This document shows, one piece after another, positions 49,201 to 59,600 of a stretch of DNA of 64,000 bases. Every line of letters begins with the position of its first letter. The stretch's first letter is position 1. The notes beneath the pieces are model-generated. The model was not told where the DNA came from and ran no database searches. It saw nothing but the letters and a program-made list of their open reading frames with translations. The stretch is taken from assembly GCA_019843655.1 (NCBI GenBank), contig JACDQD010000004.1:186001-250000 (forward strand), read 5' to 3'. A program made the translations under genes and the position numbers. Source of the stretch: Lethocerus indicus (lineage: Eukaryota; Arthropoda; Insecta; Hemiptera; Belostomatidae).

Positions 49201-52200
49201 CTCTGCTATCTAGGCGAGTCAATATCGCATCCGCCACACACACATATATATATATGTAATCCCCAAAAAAAAAAAAAAAAAATGTATCGCACAAACTGTT
49301 CAAGAATGCCAGGTTCTTTTGAATATTGGTAGGAGATAGGTTTCGGCCAGCTGAGCCGACTTCAGTAGCGATGTGAGTCACTTTGGCACATTGGACCCGC
49401 AAGCGTCCTGTTTGCACTGTGTCACTGTCACACTGTACTGCGGTGGTCGTCTGTTGAGTACAAGTGACGGTGAAAATGCAGCGCGTTAAAAAAACATCCA
49501 AAGTGCCCGACAGTGACTAACGCAGCGCTACTGAAGATGGCGAGCGGCCGAAACCGGTGAGAGGAGACAGAAGCGCCACAAACCTACGGTATTGTAAAAT
49601 GTAGTTTAAAAAAAAATGATCTCTTATTATACTATTTCGCTTGTACTCTTTGTGTGTGTGTGTGTATATGTATAAGCTTCTACATTTTAGATTAATATGC
49701 GCTTTTGCGTCGTACTGTTTTGTAGGTCAACGTGACGGGACCGAAGCGACTAGGGCCGCCCTGGAAGCCCTGCCCGAGCCGATGCGATCGCTTTCGCAGC
49801 AGATGCTGAAGATGTGCATCTACGCTGGCTCCGGCGACGTCCTCGTCATACAGGAACAGTTGCAGATATGCAGCGAACACTACGCCCAGCCGGTGAGTCG
49901 GAAAAAAAAAATCGGAAATTTACATTGCAATCGGAACGATTTGGACGATTTGGACCCGTTGTCGAGACGGTTATTTTATTTTCTCATCATCCTGTCGCAG
50001 GAGGACAAGAAGGAAAGCGACGGGAAGAAGGAAAAGGAGAAGGACAAGGACAAGGAGGACAGCAAGAGCAAGGCGAAGGACATGACTGCGATGCAGGCGG
50101 TCGCCGCTCTCTCCGTCGCCGTCATCGCAATGGGAGAGGAAACCGGTTCAGAAATGGCCACTAGGATATTCGCGCAATTGGTAAAACATAAAAATCATAT
50201 CTAATATGAATTTTATTAAGTAAAAATTCAAAGAAATAAATCTTTAACAAACTTTACCATTTTTACCATTGATTTCATCTGTGTCTGCCTCCTCTCGCCG
50301 GTTCGGTCTTTTGCTAGACCGGTTTGTCGGCCGGTCGCCGTCTTCGGTAGCGCGACGTTTGCCACTTGTACCCTACACTTGGACAGTGTGCAGTGACGGA
50401 CGCCCCAATAACCGTCCGAAGTGACCCGACGCAGCGCTACCGAAGATGGCGAGCGGCCGACAAACCGGTCTAGCGAAAGACCGAACCGGCGGCGACGGGA
50501 GACAGAAATTTATTCGAGGCATGAAATATATTCGTATATGAAACGGTCGAACGTAAATATATATATATCGATCGACAATCCGTACCACAGTTACTGTACA
50601 GGACATCGCTTGAAACCTTCCTTACGAATTGGCTACAGAATTATCCGTAATTGTTTTTAATAGATAAAACCTTTTGATAAATTATAAATTTATTTTGTAT
50701 TTTGCAGGGGAGATACGGCGAACCCGCAGTGAGGAGAGCCGTCCCGTTGGCCATAGCTCTGTCCTCTATTTCGAATCCTCAGGTGAATTTTCAGACTTTT
50801 TTTTTTTAAAATAATTTTATTCAATTTTCAGTACAATAAACGAGCAATTTGTAATAACCAAGCGATTGTTTTTAATACCGTACTAATTTAATTTAGCTGA
50901 CATTAGCGATTCGTCGATAGAAAAAAACATATTTAATTAATATCGGATATAAATTACGAGATATTTTTAATGCAGATATACTGTGTATTCAGTTCACTGC
51001 TGAGGTATAATAAAACACGTTAATTTTTTTTTATTACCCGTCTTAGAATCCATTAAATGTTATAGTTCACCGTTAATTTTATTACCCCGATCTATATCGC
51101 CGGGTTTCTATCGGTCGTTTTTCCCGTACTACTTTTTATATTTAATTAACGGTTTTTGTAACGCCGAAAAATGTTAATTGTTACAGTTGTCCGTAATCGA
51201 CGTTCTGAACAAATATTCGCACGACCTTGACGAAGAGGTCGCCCACAACGCCATATTTTCGATGGGACTCGTCGGAGCCGGCACCAACAACGCCAGGTTC
51301 GTACGCTTTTTACGGATCATAGCCTTTACGTGCAATAAATATATATATATATATATATATACGGACATTTTATTATACGCCTGTCGGCCGTGTAAAATTT
51401 TATGCAACGTACATTCTCTTGTAGACCGCCGTACCGTATGCGGTAGATATCCAATTTTGTAAAGATGTACAATCGTAGAAGGTTTAATAAAGGTTTTTGA
51501 CAATGTTAAATATAAAAATGAAAGTAAAAAATAATATAAAATCATCGAAATCACATAAAAAAAAAATTGACGAAAATGTATATAAACATTTTATAAAAAG
51601 AAAAAATACGGATTACTGAAAGCAGAACTTTTAGATTTCACTTTGAAATATATACAGTGGACATTGTAAACCTTTATTTAATTGTAATTGTGGATTTCGA
51701 TTAGTAGACATCGTAGGCTTTGTATAATAGACATTGTATACTTTATACAGTAGACATTGTATGCGTTATAATAATGGACACTGTATACTTTATGTAATGT
51801 ATACTGTGTAGTAAACATTGTACGCTTTGTATACTTTAGGTAACGGATACTGTAGACCTTGTTTAGCAGACGTTGTAGACTTTGTACAGTGGACATTGTA
51901 GACTTTATATACTGTACATTGTATACTTCATGTTATAGACATCGTAGGCTTTGTATAATAGACATTGTATACTTTAGGTAACGGATACTCTAGACACTGT
52001 GCAGTAGACATTGTAGACTTTATATAGTAGACATCCTAAGCTTTATATACTGGACATGGTATACTTTATGTAACGTATACAGTAGACTCTATATATAGTA
52101 GACATTGTAGACTTTATGTAGTAGACATTGTAGGTTTTATATAATGGACATTGTATACTTTATATAATGGATGCTGTAGACACTATGTAGTACATTGTAG

Positions 52201-53826
52201 ACCTTGTACAGTAGGCATTGTATACTTTATGTAACGGATACTGTAGACCTTATTTAGCAGACATTGTAGACTCTATGTAACGTGTACTGTAGACACGATG
52301 TAGTAGATATTGTAGACTTTGTACAGTGGACATTGTAGACTTTATATACTGGACATTGTATACTTCATGTTATAGACATCGTAGGCTTTGTATAATAGAC
52401 GTTGTATACTTTAGGTAACGGATACTCTAGACACTATGCAGTAGACATTGTAGACTTTATACAGTTGACATCCCAGGCTTCATATACTGGACATTGTATA
52501 CTTTATGTAACGTATACAGTAGACTCTATATATAGTAGACATTGTATACTTTATATAATGGATGCTGTAGACACTATGTAGTACATTGTAGACCTTGTAC
52601 ACTAAGTGTTGTAGACTTTATGTTATAGACATCGTAGGCTTCGTATAATAGACGTTGTATACTTTAGGTAACGGATACTCTAGACACTATGCAGTAGACA
52701 TTGTAGACTTTATACAGTAGACATCCCAGGCTTCATATACTGGACATTGTATACTTTATGTAACGAATACAGTAGACTCTATATATAGTAGACATTGTAT
52801 ACTTTATATAATGGATGCTGTAGACACTATGTAGTACATTGTAGACCTTGTACAGTAAGTGTTATAGACATCGTAGGCTTCGTATAATAGACGTTGTATA
52901 CTTTAGGTAACGGATACTCTAGACACTATGCAGTAGACATCCCAGGCTTTATATACTGGACATTGTATACTTTATGTAACGTAATACTGTAGACACTATA
53001 TATATAGTGGATGTTATGCGTTTGACACGGACGAAAAGGAATAATGAACCGGGTCTAGTTTTTTTTTTCAAATGAAATCGACACGAATAAACTCGGCGTC
53101 GGTGCGATGCGGCGTTTTTTCAGATTGGCGACTATGCTGCGCCAATTGGCTCAGTACCACGCTAAGAACACCGCCACCTGTTCATGGTGAGGATTGCCCA
53201 GGGTCTGACGCATCTCGGCAAGGGTACACTGTCGCTGTCGCCGTTCCACACCGACAGGCAGGTCATGAACTATTCGGCGGTCGCCGGCCTCCTCATAACT
53301 CTCGTGTCGTTCCTCGATACAAAAACGAGTCAGTATACTAATATACGTATAATTGCGAGGAGGAGTATATACAGCGCGTTTTTTGTATCCGATTAATACA
53401 ATCCGATGTCTGTGTTGTCGTCTGATTGCAGTAATGTTGGGAAAATCTCACTATCTGCTGTACACGCTGGCGACCGCGATGTACCCGAGATGGTTGGTTA
53501 CGCTCGACGAACAGCTCGAACCGATATCGGTATCGGTCAGGGTCGGACAGGTCAGTTTTAACCGTCCTTCGACGAAAAGCGGTGGTCGCTCGAAAACTAA
53601 ATTTGTTCTAATTCTTGTTTACGTTTTTTTCCCCGTTCCGGCTCGAAGGCCGTCGGCGTGATCGGTAAGGCCGGCACGCCGAAGACTATCGCCCGGCGTA
53701 CACACGCACACGACGCCCGTACTGCTGGCCGTCGGCGAGAGGGCCGAACTCGCCACCGAAGAGTACGCGCCCCTAACGCCCGTCATGGAAGGATTCGTCA
53801 TACTGAGAAAGAAGCCTCAAAACTAG
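43228..53826 (+). CDS. PSMD2: PSMD2 / Rpn1, 26S proteasome base subunit, complete in 17 exons
   Basis: Rpn1 is the large scaffold of the 19S base that binds ubiquitin-like domains of shuttle factors. Exons: 43228-43263, 43517-43573, 45042-45330, 45821-46030, 46498-46656, 46746-46890, 47017-47236, 48030-48136, 48670-48796, 48959-49213, 49726-49892, 50001-50180, 50708-50782, 51187-51296, 53124-53328, 53432-53550 and 53649-53826 (TAG). About 879 residues are expected (human 908). Conserved marks in order: [71 protein letters not shown] (proteasome/cyclosome repeats), a Lys/Asp/Glu-rich insert (exon 12), [50 protein letters not shown] and [11 protein letters not shown]. The N-terminus is shorter than in vertebrates. 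Exons 3, 15 and 17 each carry a one-base frameshift (see findings). Intron 10 is GC-AG. The first donor (gtcggt) is inferred from phase. Confidence 0.96.
44330..44915 (-). repeat. Repeat R5, right arm of the large inverted pair (PSMD2 intron 2)
   Basis: This is the reverse complement of 41350-41960: gtacaaccagagtagttcgt, cgaacattaagatcag, cacggcatcagtgtcga, aggtacgatgtctgtt and gcttcattaataggtttctt. It ends close to where the other arm begins, so the two arms match nearly end to end. Confidence 0.85.
45395..45640 (+). repeat. Small tandem duplication in PSMD2 intron 3
   Basis: A stretch of the type aaaagtttg, cattg, cttaaa, ccagatgttc, gtgaaatctttgt occurs at about 45398-45455 and again at about 45573-45630, an offset near 175 bp. 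The first copy is more diverged. Confidence 0.6.
46330..46380 (+). mobile_element. Truncated H-type MITE remnant in PSMD2 intron 4
   Basis: The stretch attgtaaatttcgtgcgttt is followed by ctgtctcctctcaggagc and attgaagacgg. These are the outer and inner words of the H family with the middle deleted. Confidence 0.55.
49327..49597 (+). mobile_element. Long-TIR MITE family H (PSMD2 intron 10)
   Basis: The right arm is complete: agcgctactgaagatggcga, gcggccgaaaccgg, gagaggagacagaa and aacctacggtattg. The left arm is shorter (ggtttcggccagctgagc, cttcagtagcgatgtgagtc). The centre has a cactgtcacactgtact stretch. It lies about 130 bp before exon 11. Confidence 0.8.
50265..50520 (+). mobile_element. 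Long-TIR MITE family H (PSMD2 intron 12)
   Basis: Both arms are long: gcctcctctcgccggttcgg, tcttttgctagaccggtttg and gccgtcttcggtagcgc on the left; agcgctaccgaagatggcga, gcggccgacaaaccggtct and agcgaaagaccgaaccgg on the right. The transcript could form a hairpin with a stem of more than 80 bp. Confidence 0.85.
51655..53010 (+). repeat. Minisatellite with higher-order units in PSMD2 intron 14
   Basis: The basic word is about 20 bp (agacattgtatactttat and variants such as agacattgtagactttat). Larger units are nested on top: ggtaacggatactctagac recurs near 51977, 52416, 52667 and 52907, spacings of about 440, 250 and 240 bp. The last two spacings look like true higher-order copies, with cagtagacat and cccaggctt in the same order. 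It makes up about three quarters of the 1.8-kb intron. Confidence 0.9.
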
Positions 53827-54175
53827 TTGACATTATATCTAGTAGAACTAGAGAGAGGGAGAGATTCCGCAACAACAACAACAACAAAATATTAAGGGAA
53901 ATTTATATAACATTGTATTTAAGTATTCTTTAAAAAAAGAAACTTTTTGTACATACTAACGTTTTATTATTTTTACTCTTCCGCCCCGATCGAGATTAAT
54001 AACGGTAACGACCCGAGTTTCGAGATTCGAGCTTTCACAAGCCGTGTATACTTTGTACAGGGTTGATGTCGCCGCTGACCTTTGACCGGAAAAGTGCTTC
54101 TGTGCCCAGAGACGTGAGATAAACGCTGAAAGTCGGGTGGAAATCCGTAGCGAACGCACAGACAAATTCCATTTG

Positions 54176-54211
<36 letters not shown>

Positions 54212-56612
54212 GAGATATTAACGAGTGAAATTCTGTCGAGTTCAAAAATAATTTTCAGTTGCTCATAAAAATGTGTGTTATTAATGATGATTAGAAACGT
54301 TGAAAATTCCCCCCCCTCCCCTCCGGGCAGTGCAGCCATCTGGAGGCGATTTTACGAATTAAATGCCGAAAAAAGAAAATGGCAAATGCTGTAAATTTGA
54401 TGAGAATCGCTGAGCAGCCGAAGCGGACAAATATTATGTAGATTATTATGTTGCTAGACGATCGATTGATTGTAGTTATTATTATTATTATAAATCATGC
54501 CGTGTTAGATTGATTATATAATAATAATACAAAATTCTGATCTTCGATTCAAATTTAATTTATTATTGTTCTTATCAACCCCGAAATTTTTCTTTTATTT
54601 ATTTGTATTCCACAGCTTTAAAATATAGTCTGTAAAACAATTTCTCCTTTCATCGTCGCATATTAATAATTAATATTTTAAATATTATTCCGATCCATTT
54701 TAGAAATTAAATATGATATTGGGTTAAGAAAAACAACACCAAATATTGTACAAATTTAAGAGACAACCGTGAACTGAAATATATAAAATAGACCATTTTT
54801 TTCCCCAACTATTGATTTGTTATTCTGTACCTTAAATGTTGTAGTATTAATTCTTTGATACATACTTTTTTTTTCATTAAAACTAGAAATATGAGGTGTA
54901 ATCAATGTACAACTATTATAGATGAAGTTAAAATTGTATAAATTGGGATTCCTTTGGCAGACCGAATTTTCCTTAAATTATTTAATAAAGGTCTCTTCTA
55001 CTCGACCTTTTCGAATTCTACTTATTTTATCGTATATAATATTATTGCAATGTATATCTTTTATTGTCAATTTTGTAGGCCTAAAAGGCTAAAGGCAATC
55101 TATTAACAACATTTCGATAAATATTTATCGAATATTATATATTAATAATATTTCGATAAATACTTTATTGTCTACAATCTCAACGTTTAGTAACAAATTT
55201 CTGTATAATACTTTGTACTCGATTATGTACAAGAAACGAAATGGTACTATGAAACTTTTATGTAATATAATTGAATTGAAACGTTGAAAAAATTTCATAG
55301 TATTAATAATTTTAAACGAATAAATATTAATTGTTTCCTCTTAAAGTCTTGCATATCTCTGTTATATATATAACTGGTTGGAATATTTATGAGTGGAACA
55401 TTATCGGACGTTTTGGGCGATAGATCAGGACGGCCGAAAATCGAACCGGTCGCTTCGAACAATATTTTTAAACATTTTTATTTATTATAAAAAGAAATTC
55501 AATAAATAATAACTATAACGTAGAATTGCACAGTCGGCGCCGCCTCCTGGATCGGCGGCGTCGGAAGAAATCGATCAGCTGTTCTCTGTAGCGTCTCGTC
55601 GCGGTAAACGACATTATTCAATTTTCTAGCGAAATTGCCGACAACGCTACAAGAGCGATATTCGTTTTTCAGAGTTTGCGTAACGTTATCGGACGTTTTG
55701 GGCGATAGATCAGGACCGGCGAAATTCAATAAATAATAACTATAACGGCCCGTTGTATAAACGGAGTAATACACAGTCGGCGCTGCCTCCTGGATCGGCC
55801 TTCTCTATAGTTGACACTAATCAACTTTCTAGCGAAATTCTTGACAACGCTACAGAAACTATATTGTTTTTCAACGCGTCGCGGCAAATTTAATAATTAA
55901 CCCTTTGCCGTTAACCCTTGAATTCAACACCGATTAAGTGATCTGTAAGCTTAAAAATAACAATGAGCCCCAAACCACACACACATTTAACGAGATCAAC
56001 GAAAATAAATTAACTCGTTGCAGAAAATAAACAGTATCCGACTGTGTTTAATACTCGGAGCTTATATAAAAAAAAAAAAACAATGGCACTCAATCTTTCA
56101 AGGTAATTATTAATTCAACGAAGAGCGGCAGATGGCTCAGAGGCTCTCGTTCTGTCCACTCTTAACGTCTAACAAAATGACGTTACAATATTGAACAAAT
56201 ATATTAACTACATTTTCGTTCGAATATATTAAAAAAACCAAAAAGCATAATACCGATACTGTCACTAATTATTGCCGTAACAATATCTGAAAAAGAAAAA
56301 AATTAATACTCATCGTATAAATCGGATACAGACGAGACAAGTACAAAAGTCGAATTTTAGCTGAAAACCACGGGCGTATAATATATACGTTATTTCGTGT
56401 AGGATTTGTTAAATTAAATTATTATATCGTTTCGGTTCGGGGGTGGGGTGGGGGTGGGGAGCAGCGGCGACAGAATCTAATTTCAGAAAATGGCGTCCCC
56501 CCGATAATCGAAGTTTCGAATCGACGGGCTTCTTCTCGAATGGAGGGAGATGACGGATCGAGTATGGGTATGACGGAAGGGAAGGGAGATGTTGTCTACG
56601 GGCTAGGATTAG
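53827..56612. other. Spacer between the converging PSMD2 and 56613-63588 genes
   Basis: No gene is recognised. It holds a (TA)n tract at 54179-54211 and a tandem duplication at 55395-55890. An AATAAA at 54984-54989 is a possible but distant PSMD2 poly(A) signal. Minus-strand AATAAA words at 55477-55486 could serve the opposite gene. Confidence 0.5.
55395..55890 (+). repeat. Tandem duplication of about 280 bp
   Basis: The stretch ttatcggacgttttgggcga, tagatcagga, attcaataaataataactat, cacagtcggcgc and cctcctggatcgg occurs at 55405-55555 and again from 55687. The second copy continues with tttctagcgaaatt and gacaacgctac, also shared. Confidence 0.85.
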
Positions 56613-59600
56613 CTACCAGTGGAGAAGGGCTTCAATCTCTTCGGGGCCGGTCCAGAGTTGGGCCAAATTGGGTGTGTCGGCCAGATCGGCGGCGGTCTTC
56701 AGCAGGACGTGCCTGGCGTTGTCGAGGAACCAGTTCGGCGGACAACAGTTGGCCTCCCACTCGGAGAGCTCGCCGATTTCCGTCTGTGAGGTCTGCGTCC
56801 CGGCGTGACTGAGGGCGGTCGTGACCTCCGGCCGGAGATTGATCGGCGAACAGGCCCTGTCGACAGCCAGTTTGGGGCGGCCGGCCCACCCTCCCGACAC
56901 CCTCCCCCCTCCTCCAAGAGGTGGTAGTGGCCGCGTTTCTCACGCCAGCCGCCGTCGGCCCCTCCTCGCCACCCTTCCGCTTGTTCTTCTCGGCAATCTT
57001 CTGCTTCTCGAACAGCTTGTAGCCCCGGCTCCGGTCTTCGCCCCCGCGCCTGGAGACAGCCGGCAGACCTCTTCGGAGAAGGTCAACCTCCTCTCGGTCG
57101 GCGAATAGTACTCGGTTGGCCGCCTCAGGATCGACTTGGGGACGGCGCCCGGCGCCCTCAGGCTCAGCCCGGTCATGCAGTCCGCCATCTCGGTGTCCGT
57201 CTGCCCTCCCGAAGGAACCCTCTCCGCCTCCTCCTCCACTCCCGTCCCTCTCCTGAAAAACGTCCAACGATATTAAAACTTTTTGAAGCGGGTAAGAAAG
57301 CTTCACGGACCGATAAAATGTGATTTGAAAAATACCGCGGAGAGACCTCAAGTACTCAATATTGAATCTTAATTATGATTTGGGGTACCAAAATCTAATC
57401 AACATTTTGACTTTGCTAAAAAAGAAACTTTAATCATTAATCGACTATATATTCGCCGATATTATCGACAACTCTCCGCCGCCACTTTTCCCGGCAAATT
57501 TTCGATTCACCTCTTGAAGAACTCCTCGAGACCAAAATACATCTTATCAAATTGTTGATTAGTTTTGTGTACCCCCTAATGTGTATATATACATAAACAC
57601 GCCATTTTGCTGCTGGCTGAAATGTATTTTCCTCTATCTAAAATTGCACTGACCGTTTCTGGGCGTCGGTGATGGTCCTGGCTCCGTTTCTAATTTTATT
57701 TTCAATCCTGATGTAGAGTTGGTCGAGCGTTTTGGCTAACTCAGAGAATTCACCAATAGCTTTGTCAGCCTGAGACCGAATGAAAAAAAAAAAAAGAAGC
57801 GTTTCGTTTTATCGACGCGAAAATGAACGAGATTCATTCTGTAAATTGTTCATTGTTCATCAGTAAAATATCTATATCTACAGGTATACAATATGGCTTT
57901 CGGGGTAAAACGTCTCCCCGCGTTTGACCGGCCACTGGACCAATATATACCGTTTATTATTTGTTGTAATTTCAGAAATAATAACAAAAAAAAAGTTTTC
58001 GAAAACGAATCCCACTTTATTTTACGACGTTGTAAGTCTATTTTATAAAGGTGAACATGAGAAATCGGGTTAAAATTGCTCAAGAAATCTCCACAAAATA
58101 AGGTTTTAAACATCAAAAAGTGTATAATAATAATTTTAAGTGCATTTAATGCATTAAAGTAGTGCATTCAGGTTTATTTAAGTGCATTTAAGGGTGCTTT
58201 ATGTACTTAAGATTTAAGGGTGTATTCAAAGTGTATTTAAGTTCATTTAAGGGTGCATTCAAAGTGTATTTAAGTTCATTTAAGGGTGCTTTCAAAGTGT
58301 ATTTAAGTTCATTCAAGAGTGCATTCAAAGTGTATTTAAGTTCATTCAAGAGTGCATTCAAAGTGTATTTAAGTTCATTCAAGTGTATTCAAAGTGTATT
58401 TAAGTTCATTTAAGTGTGCATTCAAAGTGTATTTAAGTTCATTTAAGCGTGTACTTAAGAGTTAATTCAAAGTGTATTTAAGTTCATCCAAGAGTGCATT
58501 CGAGGGTGTTATTAACTGAATTTAATTCAACAACATTGTGAACAATACAATTATATTTAGACTCAATAGTGGTGTAAATAAATGTAGAAAGGGCCCCTTT
58601 GAGTAGGCAAAATTTGTATATCGTCTAGGATTCAGTATGTATATTTGATGAAAAATAATGTTTCGAGACAACAGCCCTTCGTGTCAGTTCATCCATTGGT
58701 ATCCAGTAGCGAATCAAACGTGAGAGTGCCGCCCCTCTCTATCTTCTATTTGTTCTATATTTTGTTATTTTGTTAGTCGGTAAAGAATAATAAAAAAAAA
58801 GTAAAAAAAAAAGAAGTATAATTACCGTCCTTTGCAATAAGAATTTTGTAGCAACTGTCTATTCACCTCGGATTGGAGCCTGGTCCTGTTCCTTTGCCTG
58901 TTGACCATCTGCCTCAGTGTCTTGCACGTACTCCTGATGCACTCGAGCAGCTCGAAAGCCTCGCCCCTGTCGAACTCCTCGAGGCCGCTCTCCCAGCTCT
59001 TTATTATCGACGACATCTCGCCCAACATCTTCCGGCTCTTCGACAGGTTATCGATTTGCTTTAAAAAAAAAACGAAAACAGTTAAGAAAGTCACTTACTC
59101 GGGAAGGATCCGGGTTAGGAACAGAGAATTTCTCCGTTTTTCCAATCTTCTACAACAGCAAAACCCACAAATAGCAAACATTTGCAGACGAAAATATCAA
59201 GGAAAATAGCCTCCGACTTCACCATTGAGAACGGATCTTGAAGTCCCGTTAAGTGTCCGGGACCCCTGCCCTTACTAAAACACGAATCAACAAGGCGTCC
59301 TAATCCAACGGTACAAACCCTACTACAGGTTTCGGTTTGTGGTGTTTCTGTCTCCTCTCGCTGGTTTGGTCTTTGCTGGACCGGTTTTAGCTGCTCGCCA
59401 TCTTCAGTAGCGAGTCACTGTTGGATGTTTTACTGACAGTACGTGACATAGTGACAGTGCAGTGAGGTTGCCCCCAAAAAAACATCCAAAGTGCCGACAG
59501 TGACTAACACAGCGCTACTGAAGATGGCGAGCGGCCGAAACCGGTCTAGCAAAAGACCAAACCGGCGAGAGGAGACAGAAACACCACGAACCTATGATAT

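Noticed and set aside
56632..57351. A single 239-codon open frame on the minus strand as the coding frame of the last exon
   Set aside because: It crosses the acceptor at 57253. Its first half is a shadow; the phase-consistent frame reads the SILR/RLTF stretch instead. Only the KLFEKQKIAEKNKRK part of it seems real, which is why I infer compensating indels.
58188..58413. Repeat proteins of 11 residues on both strands; also considered as a CRISPR-like array
   Set aside because: It is a 33-bp intronic minisatellite. Open frames follow from the period being divisible by three. There are no unique spacers, and the context is eukaryotic.
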